Positions 34,784 through 43,071 are shown, counted from the stretch's first letter. The stretch is DNA of 53,982 bases from Alcanivorax sp. (GCF_002726155.1 NZ_PBSH01000052.1:1-53982), one strand, 5' to 3'. Notes: generated by a model from the letters alone, not told the origin. Numbers and translations are program-made.

Positions 34784-34828
34784 CGATTTTATCCGCGGCC
34801 AGCGGAATGTTGAAAAAAACAGGAGCGC

Positions 34829-34855
34829 TGTCGAAAGCGGGGTTTCAGGTTCGAC
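34829..34855 (+). promoter_or_regulatory. predicted ECF42 promoter
   Basis: TGTCGA (34829-34834), 17-base spacer, CGAC (34852-34855). This is the TGTCGA plus CGA/C pattern I associate with ECF42 targets. It lies directly upstream of the SnoaL-like and YCII genes, so the sigma factor likely transcribes them. Confidence 0.75.
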
Positions 34856-34887
34856 TAATGAGTGACCGACCCATAAAGGAGTTGAAC

Positions 34888-35334
34888 ATGAGCATTGAAG
34901 CAACCATCCAGGACCAGACTCGCCGCTGGCTGAAAGGCGCAGCCGATAATGATGTCGAGGCGATCATGGCCCTCTATCACCCGACTATCCGCTCATTCGA
35001 TGCCATTCTGGCTATTCAGGTATCTGGCGAGAAAGCGTATCGGGCGCATTGGAAAAAATGCATGGAATCCTGCCCGGCGGAGCCGTTTTTCGAGATGCAC
35101 GACCTGGTTGTGGAGGCATCCGATTCGCTGGCGGTGTCGCATAGCCTGACCCATTGCGGTGCCACCGTGGAAGGGGAAAAGCAGGGTGGCTGGATGCGCT
35201 GTACGCATGTGTGGAAACGCGATGGTGACCAGTGGAAGATTGTGCACGAACACTTTTCCTGCCCGTTCAATCCGGAGGACATGTCGCTGATTATGACGTG
35301 GCAATCGGAGCACGCACCGGTACCCTTTAATTAG
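34888..35334 (+). CDS. SnoaL-like (NTF2-fold) protein
   Basis: 148 residues; ATG 34888 follows AAAGGAG. The NTF2/SnoaL cone is evident: a start helix RRWLKGAADNDVEAIMALYHPTIRSFD and an end strand WKRDGDQWKIVHEHFSCPF, like ketosteroid-isomerase-type or SgcJ-type proteins. These can be isomerases or ligand binders. Located between the ECF42 gene and its YCII partner. Confidence 0.85.
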   Translation: MSIEATIQDQTRRWLKGAADNDVEAIMALYHPTIRSFDAILAIQVSGEKAYRAHWKKCMESCPAEPFFEMHDLVVEASDSLAVSHSLTHCGATVEGEKQGGWMRCTHVWKRDGDQWKIVHEHFSCPFNPEDMSLIMTWQSEHAPVPFN

Positions 35335-35359
35335 GGTCTAACAGGCCCAGGAGAGCGTG

Positions 35360-35758
35360 ATGAAATATCTATGTCTGGTGTATTACAACGAAGCGGCCAT
35401 GCAGGAGCGTGGTGATGATCACTGGCAATCGCTTAACAAGGAGTGCCAGTCCTACAGCGGCGGCTTGCAGGAGTCTGGCGTGATGCTGGATGGCTCCGCC
35501 CTGCAACCGGTGTCCACGGCGACCACGGTGCGTTTGCGTGATGGGCAGGTGAGTGTCACCGATGGGCCCTTTGCGGAAACCAAGGAGCAACTGGCGGGCT
35601 TTTACCTGATCGATGCCAATGACCTGAACGATGCGATCCGAGTGGCCAGCCGTATTCCGCCGGCACGCTATGGCAGCATCGAGGTGCGGCCGGTGCGTGA
35701 CATCTACGGTGAGTCGTCGGATGCCGTGCCCTACGCCGAAGCGCTTGCGCAACGCTAA
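35360..35758 (+). CDS. YCII/DGPF family protein
   Basis: 132 residues from ATG 35360 (GGAGAG upstream). Starts MKYLCLVYYNEAA and contains the family motif VTDGPFAETKEQLAGFYLID, ending in VEVRP-type strand IEVRPVRDIYG. DGPF proteins regularly accompany ECF42 sigma factors and are proposed to be under their control. Molecular role unknown. Confidence 0.9.
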   Translation: MKYLCLVYYNEAAMQERGDDHWQSLNKECQSYSGGLQESGVMLDGSALQPVSTATTVRLRDGQVSVTDGPFAETKEQLAGFYLIDANDLNDAIRVASRIPPARYGSIEVRPVRDIYGESSDAVPYAEALAQR

Positions 35759-35778
35759 CCTTCGAACTAGTCGAAGGT
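35758..35778. terminator. convergent-gene hairpin overlapping the lpxR stop codon
   Basis: ACCTTCGA-ACTAG-TCGAAGGT is a perfect 8-bp stem. The loop contains CTA, the reverse of the LpxR stop codon, and the left edge touches the YCII stop. It may end both transcripts. Confidence 0.55.
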
Positions 35779-36927
35779 CTTCGCGAATACCAAACCGCCC
35801 CACAGTACATTGCGGTCGCCCACCCCTTCTTTCAGTTCGGAGGTGTGGCCGCGCAGGACATAGCTGAGCCGATAGCCGTCGCTGAAGGCATAGGTGTAAC
35901 CCAGCCAGGCTTCGGCGACGCCATGGTTCACTTCGTCGCTGTCGTAGCGCACGTCGCTGTCCCGGAACTGGCCTTGCAGAAACGCATTGTAGGCGCGGCC
36001 GACCAGCGCGATGCCACCCCACACATAGTGCTCGTTGTCTTCACTGGTGGCGGTGGTGTTGTTGCGTTCACCATAGCGGGTCAGCTCCGGGTTGCTCTGC
36101 CACCAGGGGCTGCGCAGGCGCCCGGCGCGAAAGCTCAGGCTCCAGCGCGCTTCAGTGAGGTAACCCACGGAACCTTCCACGGTGCTTTTCACTTCCAGAT
36201 TGTCGCTGGAAATGGGCAGGGTTTTCTGCCGTGCCACCGCATAGCGAGCGGTGGGTTCGCCGCCATCGCTGATTTGGTGATCCCAGCCCTCCGCTTGTTC
36301 ACTGCCGACGACCTTGTGCACACCATTTTGAATATTGCCGGCCAGGTCCAGCCCCAGGGCGCCCAGTGTCAGGGTGCTGTGCCAGGCCACCTGGTCGTCG
36401 GGATTCACCTGCACGCGGCTGCTGGAAAGATAGATCATGCTGGCATAGGGACGGTCGTCGTAGAGGGGCTCGGGCCGCTCTTTCTGTTCCGGGGTGAAAC
36501 CGAAAATGCCGGCTTCAAAACTGTGGCCGCGAATCCGGCTACTGGACAGGCCATTGAGGCCCAGGGCGCTATCGATCCAGCCCAGCGGGGTGTCCAGGGA
36601 AAGCAGAAAATCCCGTGCCCGGGTGCCGGTGGCGGCCATGCTGAGGCCGTAGGTGTAATCCTGATCACGGGTGCCCGGCACCAGCATGTCGTTATCCAGG
36701 GTCAGTGCCCAGCTGCCGTTTTCGCGCTCCTGCTCCGGTTGAGCGCGGGGTTGGCGTGGGTGTATTTCGGCGAGTCCCGGGTCTGCGGCCCGGGCCAGCG
36801 GCGAGGCGGTGTCGGACAGGGACGCGGCAGCGGTCAGTGCCGGGCTCGCCAGCATGATGATCGCCAGTAGGCTGGCAACCCGGAAACCGGGGGAAGGAAA
36901 AAGGCTGTCGCGTGTGTTCTCTGTCAT
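35767..36927 (-). CDS. LpxR-type lipid A 3'-O-deacylase family outer membrane protein
   Basis: 386 residues with an N-terminal signal peptide (about 1-33). The LpxR/DUF2219 signature LDNDMLVPGTRDQDYTYGLSM, with the Asn-Asp and the Y-T-x-G pair, appears near residue 77. RPYASMIYLSSSRV and AWHSTLTLGALGLD follow, the latter with the catalytic-region His. The rest is a 12-strand barrel ending in Phe-Asp. LpxR removes the 3'-acyloxyacyl chain of lipid A; the N-terminal 70 residues are a longer, low-complexity extension than usual. Confidence 0.85.
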   Translation of the reverse strand: MTENTRDSLFPSPGFRVASLLAIIMLASPALTAAASLSDTASPLARAADPGLAEIHPRQPRAQPEQERENGSWALTLDNDMLVPGTRDQDYTYGLSMAATGTRARDFLLSLDTPLGWIDSALGLNGLSSSRIRGHSFEAGIFGFTPEQKERPEPLYDDRPYASMIYLSSSRVQVNPDDQVAWHSTLTLGALGLDLAGNIQNGVHKVVGSEQAEGWDHQISDGGEPTARYAVARQKTLPISSDNLEVKSTVEGSVGYLTEARWSLSFRAGRLRSPWWQSNPELTRYGERNNTTATSEDNEHYVWGGIALVGRAYNAFLQGQFRDSDVRYDSDEVNHGVAEAWLGYTYAFSDGYRLSYVLRGHTSELKEGVGDRNVLWGGLVFAKTFD

Positions 36928-37135
36928 GGCTCCGTGTCCGTCTCACTCCGGGAGCGCGCAAGCGGCTCGCCGGAACTACAATTCAGTGACGCGTACGGTA
37001 TGCCCCGCACGCGCATGGTCGGTATCGCGTTGCTGGGCGGTTGTTGCCTGTTTCTACAGAGAGTTGTTGTTCTGCCAGCGGCAGCGGCGCCATTGTCGAG
37101 CCGCTGAGTGTTCAATAGGACTAGGATCGGCGATG

Positions 37136-37153
37136 ACTGTTCGATGAAACAGT
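37136..37153. promoter_or_regulatory. operator-like dyad upstream of the thiolase gene
   Basis: ACTGTT (37136-37141) and AACAGT (37148-37153) are exact complements around six bases. It lies about 185 bases before the thiolase start. The interval 36928-37337 holds no convincing gene. Confidence 0.4.
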
Positions 37154-37337
37154 GCGACAGCGTTGGCCATTTAATCGAATTTTTCGATTTATCCGGAACA
37201 CGCCCTTATCTGCGGATGACAAGATTCCCGTCACTGCCGTCTTCTTCGGTCATTGAGCTTCGTTGCCCAGGCGGCGTAGCCTCAGTGACATATTCATGAG
37301 CTGACGCTCAACAGACAGTGATGAGAAGGAGAGCACG

Positions 37338-38504
37338 GTGGCAGAAGCATATATCGTAGCGGCGGTGCGTACCGCTGGTGGCAAGAAGAACGGTCGGCTG
37401 AGCAAGGTACACCCGGCGGATATGGGCGGTCGCGTTATCGATGCCGTGGTCGAGCGCACCGGTGTGGCGCCGGAAAAAGTTGACGATGTGATTTTTGGTT
37501 GTGTGAGCCAGATCGGCCCGCAGACCTTCAATGTGGCACGCACCTCCATCATGAGCTCCTGCCTGCCGGAGTCCGTGCCCGGGGTGACGATCGATCGCCA
37601 GTGCGGCTCTTCCCAGCAGGCGATTCATTTTGCCGCCCAGGCGGTGATGAGTGGCACCCAGGACCTGGTGATTGCCGGCGGGGTGGAATCCATGAGCCAG
37701 GTGCCCATCGGTTCTCCGGTGATGGCCGTCAAGGAAATGGGTAACCCGTTTACCGGTGAGATCAGCAAGCGCTACCCGGGGGAAACCTTCAGCCAGTTCC
37801 ATGGTGCCGAGCGCATGGCGGAGAAATACGGGGTGAGCAAGGCGGAGCTGGATCAGTTCGCCTACGATTCTCACAAACGTGGGGCGGCGGCTACCGAGGC
37901 GGGCCGTTTCAAGGATGAAATCATTCCGGTGCCGGTGACCCTGGAAGACGGTACCCAGGAAGAGCATACCGTAGATGAAGGCATCCGTTGGGAGGCGGAG
38001 CTGGATGCGATCAAGGCACTGCAGCCGCTGCAGGAAGGCGGTCACATCAGCGCCGCCAACGCTAGCCAGATTACCGATGGTGCCTCGGCGGTGATGATCG
38101 CCAGCGAAAAGGCGGTGAAGGAGCTGGGCCTGACGCCGCTGGCGCGTATCCACGCCATGGCGGTGGTGGGTTCTGACCCGACCATGGTGCTGGAAGGCCC
38201 GATCCCGGCCACCGAGAAAGTACTCAAGCAGGCCGGCATGACCATGGCGGATATCGACCTGTACGAAGTCAACGAAGCGTTCGGCTCCGTGCCGCTGGCC
38301 TGGATGAAGGCAGTGGGTGCAGACTACGAAAAACTGAACGTGAACGGTGGCGCCCAGGCGCTGGGCCACCCGCTGGGGGCCACCGGTTCCAAGCTGATGG
38401 GCACGCTGGTGTATGAGCTGAAACGCCGTGGCGGCAAGTACGGTCTGCTGGCCATCTGTGAAGGCCTGGGCACCGCTAACGCGACCATTATCGAAGTGCT
38501 GTAA
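37338..38504 (+). CDS. thiolase family acetyl-CoA acetyltransferase
   Basis: 388 residues from GTG 37338 with AGAAGGAGAGC upstream. The nucleophile Cys89 (IDRQCGSSQQA), the His of NVNGGAQALGHPLGATG, and the final Cys in CEGLGTANATIIE are all present. The last motif reads CEGLG rather than the more common CEGGG of related thiolases. The enzyme makes or cleaves 3-ketoacyl-CoA; in an Alcanivorax-like organism beta-oxidation or polyhydroxyalkanoate supply are both plausible. Followed by a strong terminator, so it is monocistronic. Confidence 0.9.
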   Translation: MAEAYIVAAVRTAGGKKNGRLSKVHPADMGGRVIDAVVERTGVAPEKVDDVIFGCVSQIGPQTFNVARTSIMSSCLPESVPGVTIDRQCGSSQQAIHFAAQAVMSGTQDLVIAGGVESMSQVPIGSPVMAVKEMGNPFTGEISKRYPGETFSQFHGAERMAEKYGVSKAELDQFAYDSHKRGAAATEAGRFKDEIIPVPVTLEDGTQEEHTVDEGIRWEAELDAIKALQPLQEGGHISAANASQITDGASAVMIASEKAVKELGLTPLARIHAMAVVGSDPTMVLEGPIPATEKVLKQAGMTMADIDLYEVNEAFGSVPLAWMKAVGADYEKLNVNGGAQALGHPLGATGSKLMGTLVYELKRRGGKYGLLAICEGLGTANATIIEVL

Positions 38505-38517
38505 ACGTTGTCGCTGG

Positions 38518-38538
38518 AAGTGAAAAGTTGAAAATGGA
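38518..38538 (+). repeat. single-arm heptad repeat
   Basis: AAGTGAA AAGTTGA AAATGGA, three 7-nt units after the thiolase stop. Confidence 0.55.
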
Positions 38539-38603
38539 AACGCGGGCGGGCGTGTAGCGGGTCATCTGACATTCAGCTCCGTGCCTGCGCGTTTTTCAGC
38601 TTG

Positions 38604-38639
38604 AAAAAAGCCGCTCCGGTTTTCCGGGGCGGCTTTTTT
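38604..38639. terminator. strong bidirectional-looking terminator
   Basis: AAAAAAGCCGCTCCGG-TTTT-CCGGGGCGGCTTTTTT forms a 16-bp stem with one wobble pair, A-rich on one side and T-rich on the other. It ends the thiolase transcript and could serve the other strand too. Confidence 0.9.
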
Positions 38640-38693
38640 GTGCGCACGGTTTTATTTGCAGGAGCCATGCTTGCATGGCGAAGGGTTCAGTCA

Positions 38694-38818
38694 CGAGTTT
38701 CGAGTTTCGAGGAGCGAAGTGCAGAACCGGAAGCCCTCTCTTCGGATCCTGGGTTTTGCCTTTCGCCTTGGCCTTTGCTTTTGCCTTTCGCACCTCGCAA
38801 CTCGTCACTCGTATCCCG
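38694..38818. repeat. heptad-repeat inverted element
   Basis: Left arm: CGAGTTT CGAGTTT CGAGGAG CGAAGTG (38694-38721). Right arm: CCTTTCG CACCTCG CAACTCG TCACTCG TATCCCG (38784-38818). The arms are inverted relative to each other, about 62 bases apart. Confidence 0.8.
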
Positions 38819-38850
38819 ATACCGTTTCCGCGCCAGGGCCGCTTAGCGAA

Positions 38851-39969
38851 TCAACTGAGCCTTTCCACCAGCCAGACTCCGGCCAGTATCATGATGGCTA
38901 CTGACCCCACCGGCACAAAGACGCGCTTGTACAGCGCCGTATCCCGGGCCAGATAAGCCAGCGGCACAAACAGCAGCACGATGGCGATCTGCCCCAGTTC
39001 CACACCGATATTGAAGCCCAGCAGCGGCAACACAATGCCGTCGCCCATCAGCCCGAGATCCGCAAGCACTGACGCAAACCCCAGCCCGTGCACCAGACCA
39101 AACACGAAAGCCATGATCCAGCGTTTCGGAAACAGCCCCGGTAGCAGATTGGCGGCGGCGCCGAGCGCGACGGTGAGGGCGATGGCGGATTCCACCAGCC
39201 AGGCGGGCAGGGTGATGATGCCCAGCGTGGCCAGCGCCAGCGTCAGCGAATGGGTGACGGTGAAGGCGGTGACGATGGCCACGGTCTGGGTCAGGGCACC
39301 ACGCATGGTGGGTGCCGGCTGCCAGCCGCCCCGTTGCCATACCAGCACGGCGGGAAACAGCAGGGTGAGCAGGAACAGGATGTGGTCGTAGCCGATCAGG
39401 ATGTGGTGGATGCCCTGATGCACAAACCCCTGAAAGGCCTGCCATTGCCCGGCGCCACTGCTATCGAGCTGGTGGCGACGTTGTTTGTCGCTGAATGTCA
39501 CCGCCAGCTCGACGCCGTCGTGGTTCGATCTGAGCAAGCCGTGGTGACTGGGGTCCCGGTCGAACAGGAAGCGGTAATGAACACCCAGCTGTGCCGGTGC
39601 GGCGGGGCAAGTGCCCTGAAAATGCAGGGCGGCGTAGGTGCCGTCCACATGGTCATTGGCCTGCAAACCGGTGAGCGTGAGCGGGCAGGGTTGGGCTGTC
39701 TCGCCTTGCCCTGTCTGCACGGTGAGCATGGGCAAAATTTGCTGCGCCAATTCGGGTTGGCGGTTACGCAGCTCCCCCCAGGTGATGTTGCCATCGTTGT
39801 TGCTGTCCAGGTCGATCACCAGTTGCAGATCGCGCAGGGCAATATCCCAGCGGCCGGTAATGTCTGGACTGCTGGCGGTGCTGTTCAGGGTCAGGTAGCT
39901 GTCGCTGGGTTTATGGGCAAACGCCGGGGCGCAGGCGAGAAGCAGCATCAGTATCAGGCAATGCTTCAT
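38851..39969 (-). CDS. HupE/UreJ-like membrane protein with periplasmic EF-hand
   Basis: 372 residues: signal peptide (about 1-18), a periplasmic domain (about 19-190), then about six or seven helices. HHILIGYDHILFLLTLLFP and FVFGLVHGLGFASVLADLGL are HupE/UreJ_2 hallmarks with His/Asp that bind a metal (nickel or cobalt in HupE). The periplasmic part has a complete EF-hand, D55-x-N57-x-D59-G-N61-x-T63-x2-E66, fit for Ca2+. Its start overlaps the TPR gene's stop by four bases. Last gene of the DUF4331 operon; the transported ion is unknown. Confidence 0.88.
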   Translation of the reverse strand: MKHCLILMLLLACAPAFAHKPSDSYLTLNSTASSPDITGRWDIALRDLQLVIDLDSNNDGNITWGELRNRQPELAQQILPMLTVQTGQGETAQPCPLTLTGLQANDHVDGTYAALHFQGTCPAAPAQLGVHYRFLFDRDPSHHGLLRSNHDGVELAVTFSDKQRRHQLDSSGAGQWQAFQGFVHQGIHHILIGYDHILFLLTLLFPAVLVWQRGGWQPAPTMRGALTQTVAIVTAFTVTHSLTLALATLGIITLPAWLVESAIALTVALGAAANLLPGLFPKRWIMAFVFGLVHGLGFASVLADLGLMGDGIVLPLLGFNIGVELGQIAIVLLFVPLAYLARDTALYKRVFVPVGSVAIMILAGVWLVERLS

Positions 39970-41144
39970 GGTTGGGCCTCCGGCCAGTGCGCTTGGAGGG
40001 CGGCGTCATGAACGCCGTGGGTGTCGATGAAATCCCGTGCGGTGGCCCGGGCAGCATCGTTGTCGGCGGCGGTGGCCGCCGCGAGCAACAGGCGCAGGTC
40101 GGTGAGCTCCTTTTGCTGCTGCCAGTTGTCCCGGGCCACGGCAAGGGCCTCGGTGGGCGACGGGACGACCTGCAGCAGGTAGCGGGCATGCTCACGTTGA
40201 TGCACGGTGCGGCCAGCGAGTTCCGCCGCGTCCAGCCGTTGCTGATAGGCTTGTTGCCACTGCTCTGCCTGCGGATGCTGGCTTCTCTTGCCGGCAATGG
40301 CCAGGCGCAGCAGGGCATTGTCCCGGTCCTGCCAGTTTTTCAGATCCGCAATCACGGCGTCGGAGTGACCTTGCTGTAACCACAGGTCGTTTTGCAGGTA
40401 GCGCAAATAGGCATCCTGTGGGGCGAGCGCCAGGGCGGCATCCAGGGCCTGTTGCGCCCGTTCCGGTTCGCCCTGCTGAATGGCCATTTCGGCAATGAGA
40501 GTCTGCAACCAGACGCTCTGGGTGGTGTCGCTAACCAGTGGGCTATCGGCCAGCGACTGCAGGGTGGCGTAGGCGCGCTGATGTTGGCCTGTCATGGCCT
40601 GCACACTGGCCTGGCATAACACCACCGTCGTCGGTGGCAGGCTGTTGGCCGCGTTGCCACAGGCTTGCCGGGCGGCATCGAACTGGCCCTGAACCCGTTC
40701 GATGTTGGCCAGCATCAGCCAGCCCTGGCCCTGGTTGGGGTGCTGTTCCAGCAATTCCGTCAGGCGGGTTCGGGCCCGGGTGAAATGGTGGCGTTGTTGC
40801 TCGATGTCTGCCCACAGCAGGCTCACTGCCGGGGAGGGCGGCTGTGAAAACGGCCTCAGGGTGCGTTGTGCATAGCCGAGAAAACGCGGGGCGCCTTGCT
40901 GGCGACCGTAATCAATCTGGGCCCGGGCCAGGCGCAGTGCATCGGCCTCGTTCTGTGGTGGGCTGGCGGGGGTCAGGGCCCGTTGCGAGTCCGACAAGGT
41001 GGCCAGCACCGTGTTGTCATTGTCCGGGGTGTAGGGGGCTGCCCGGGTCGTGCTGACCAGTAGCCCCCCGCAGAGAATCAACAGTAAGGCCGCCGGAAAC
41101 CGGCGGCCTGTTTGGGGGTTAGTCCAGGACACTGTTATAGGCAT
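39966..41144 (-). CDS. TPR-repeat secreted protein
   Basis: 392 residues; the start overlaps the end of the small lipoprotein gene by 26 bases, and a slightly later start is possible. A signal or anchor helix (about 17-33) is followed by several TPR-like helix pairs, e.g. LLWADIEQQRHHFTRARTRLTELLEQHPNQGQGWLMLANIERVQGQFDAARQACGNAA. It is likely periplasmic. In the operon it sits between the DUF4331-lipoprotein pair and HupE, and may scaffold them. Confidence 0.8.
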   Translation of the reverse strand: MPITVSWTNPQTGRRFPAALLLILCGGLLVSTTRAAPYTPDNDNTVLATLSDSQRALTPASPPQNEADALRLARAQIDYGRQQGAPRFLGYAQRTLRPFSQPPSPAVSLLWADIEQQRHHFTRARTRLTELLEQHPNQGQGWLMLANIERVQGQFDAARQACGNAANSLPPTTVVLCQASVQAMTGQHQRAYATLQSLADSPLVSDTTQSVWLQTLIAEMAIQQGEPERAQQALDAALALAPQDAYLRYLQNDLWLQQGHSDAVIADLKNWQDRDNALLRLAIAGKRSQHPQAEQWQQAYQQRLDAAELAGRTVHQREHARYLLQVVPSPTEALAVARDNWQQQKELTDLRLLLAAATAADNDAARATARDFIDTHGVHDAALQAHWPEAQP

Positions 41145-41358
41145 CCTCGTTGCTGTTGGTCTGATTCCGGAAACGCAGGTTGTTCACGCTAACCGGGTCG
41201 GTGGTGTCACTGGTGGTGGCCAGCTGGGTTTTCACAAAAGCCGTGTAGTCCACCGTGGCTTGTGCCCGGGGCGGTGGCGGGTCGTTGTCATCGTCACCGC
41301 CGCAGGCCACAAGCCCGAGGGTGGCCAGTGAAACCGTGGTTGCCAGTAATAAACGCAT
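41119..41358 (-). CDS. small lipoprotein
   Basis: 79 residues; ATG 41358 is fixed by a perfect AGGAGG seven bases upstream. Lipobox LGLVAC gives Cys18, then acidic GGDDDNDPPPP and a short conserved-looking segment VDYTAFVKTQLATTSDTTDPVSVNNLRF. The last 26 bases overlap the TPR gene. No known domain; it is part of the DUF4331 operon. Confidence 0.75.
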   Translation of the reverse strand: MRLLLATTVSLATLGLVACGGDDDNDPPPPRAQATVDYTAFVKTQLATTSDTTDPVSVNNLRFRNQTNSNEDAYNSVLD

Positions 41359-41383
41359 GATGTCCTCCTGTAATGGGGCGCGG

Positions 41384-42904
41384 TTACGGCGCGGCGGCCA
41401 CGTTGTCGGCACCGGGCAGCGGCGTGTTCAGGTACGGAAAGGTAGTCAGGTAGGCAGCCGGATCGGGCAGGGCGCCGTCATTGACGATGGCACCACCGTT
41501 GACCTGACTGTCCTGGGTGCCGCAATTACCGATTTCACCACCGGGATCGGCGCCGTTCACATCCGCTCCGCAGAGGAAGCCTTCGGCGGCGGTGAGGGCG
41601 ATATCCACCACGTCATCCACCGGGCGACGACCGTTGGGGAAGCCGGCAAAGTCACCCCCGGCAACACCGAGGTCCACCTGGGCACCGGCGGCGGTGGCCG
41701 GGATGCCGGTATTCAGGCGCAGCATTTCACTGGGGGTTACGGTGGGCAGCTGGGTGACACCGGGGACACCGGTGAGGAACACAGTGACCAGATCGTTACG
41801 TGGGGTTTCCGGCGCCGGCACGCTGAACAGCACATTCACCAAAGCTGGCAGGCTTGGGTTGGTCACATAGGTGGCGAACTGGCCATCATCTTTCGGTTCA
41901 CTGGCGTTGAAACGGTCTTTGTCGGGCAGGCCGATGACCACTTCGTTCACCAGGGGTGAGCCGAGGCGTGATACCTGGGTATAGGCGCCGCCTTTCACGG
42001 CCGGGCCTTTGGCATCGGTGCTTGCGGTGGTGCTGGAGCCCTGCGGCGCCGGGTTGATGACGCTGGCCTGACGAACGCTGGCGGTGGTCCAGCCACCGAC
42101 AACGGTGTTGTCGCCGGTCAGGCAGTCCGCCGGGACTTCCAGAGCCAGGCTGGTGACGTTTTTGTCGTCAAGAATGTTGTTGCGCGAATCCCGGGCGCCC
42201 AGTGGGTCGAGCGCTACCAGGTCGAACACTTCGCCCAGGTTCACCACAAAGCCTTCCTGGCGTTGGCCAACGAACACTTTGCCCGGCATGGGGCAGTCGG
42301 GGAGCGTGACGTCATAGATGAAACTGTCGGCGTAGGTGGCGTAATCGTTGATCGATTTTGTGCCAATGTTGTCCACCGGTTTGGCAAAGGTGTCGTCACC
42401 ACTGCCGGCGTGGGTGATGTTTTGAACGTTGCCGGTGCGGCGATCGCCGGTGATCATTTTGACGGTGTAGCTCTCCAGCACGTTTTGGGCGCTGGTGTCG
42501 TTGGCGGTGATGGCGCCGATGTTGATCAGCGGTACCGGCACGTCAGTGCCGCCCACATTGACCGTGGCGTTTTTGCGTTCTGTATTGAATTGAAACTGGA
42601 AGGTGATGTCTTCCATGGCGTTGCCGTCATTATCGATATGGATTTCGTAAATGGCGTCATCGTCCAGGGAAAAATAATTGGGACCGCCATAGGCATCCTG
42701 CAGGGGCAGGTAGTTGGCGATCAGGGTCACATACCCGTCACGGCCGGACTCATAGCTGTTGAACATATAGAAGTCCGTGCCATCGACTTTGGGCATGCCG
42801 GTGATGAACGGGGCCTCGCGGTGGCTGGATGCCAGCGCGGTGCTGCTGGCCAGCAGCGCGGCGGCGGTACAGACCGCGGGTAAGAGAACAGGGCGGCGTA
42901 ACAT
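41384..42904 (-). CDS. DUF4331 secreted protein, first gene of an ECF-controlled operon
   Basis: 506 residues from ATG 42904 (AAAAGGAG eight bases upstream). A signal peptide ending LASS-TALA is followed by SSHREAPFITGMPKVDGTDFYMF, the DUF4331 start. The C-terminal region has repeated beta segments (for example LVALDPLGARDSRNNILDDKNVTSLALEVP and LGSPLVNEVVIGLPDKD). DUF4331 is widespread in marine bacteria and uncharacterised; it looks extracellular or periplasmic. It leads the operon DUF4331, lipoprotein, TPR, HupE and is preceded by a GCATCC-N16-CGTA promoter. Confidence 0.9.
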   Translation of the reverse strand: MLRRPVLLPAVCTAAALLASSTALASSHREAPFITGMPKVDGTDFYMFNSYESGRDGYVTLIANYLPLQDAYGGPNYFSLDDDAIYEIHIDNDGNAMEDITFQFQFNTERKNATVNVGGTDVPVPLINIGAITANDTSAQNVLESYTVKMITGDRRTGNVQNITHAGSGDDTFAKPVDNIGTKSINDYATYADSFIYDVTLPDCPMPGKVFVGQRQEGFVVNLGEVFDLVALDPLGARDSRNNILDDKNVTSLALEVPADCLTGDNTVVGGWTTASVRQASVINPAPQGSSTTASTDAKGPAVKGGAYTQVSRLGSPLVNEVVIGLPDKDRFNASEPKDDGQFATYVTNPSLPALVNVLFSVPAPETPRNDLVTVFLTGVPGVTQLPTVTPSEMLRLNTGIPATAAGAQVDLGVAGGDFAGFPNGRRPVDDVVDIALTAAEGFLCGADVNGADPGGEIGNCGTQDSQVNGGAIVNDGALPDPAAYLTTFPYLNTPLPGADNVAAAP

Positions 42905-42935
42905 ACGAACACTCCTTTTATTTATGTCTCTACGG

Positions 42936-42961
42936 TACGCAGCAGGTCGCCTGCCGGATGC
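42936..42961 (-). promoter_or_regulatory. predicted ECF promoter for the DUF4331 operon
   Basis: On the - strand, GCATCC (42961-42956), 16-base spacer, CGTA (42939-42936). It is the mirror partner of the + strand promoter at 42984 with the same boxes and spacer. The start codon lies 32 bases further on. Confidence 0.85.
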
Positions 42962-42983
42962 AAAAAATATTTTGTTTTTTTCT

Positions 42984-43009
42984 GCATCCGTTATGCGGTT
43001 TTTCACGTA
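42984..43009 (+). promoter_or_regulatory. predicted autoregulatory ECF promoter
   Basis: GCATCC (42984-42989), 16-base spacer, CGTA (43006-43009), upstream of the sigma factor gene. The layout resembles SigK-type promoters (CCATCC, 16-17 bases, CGAAT) of actinobacteria, whose sigma factors also pair with RskA. The -35 elements of the two divergent promoters are 22 bases apart. Confidence 0.85.
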
Positions 43010-43071
43010 TTACTAACAGGTAAGCTGTCATTAAGGAGGTCTACTCAACGGCACGTCCGGAGAACCTCGTT

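Noticed and set aside
37000..37107. 35-codon frame MPRTRMVGIALLGGCC... resembling a signal peptide
   Set aside because: No ribosome site and no recognisable mature part; lies in a regulatory gap.
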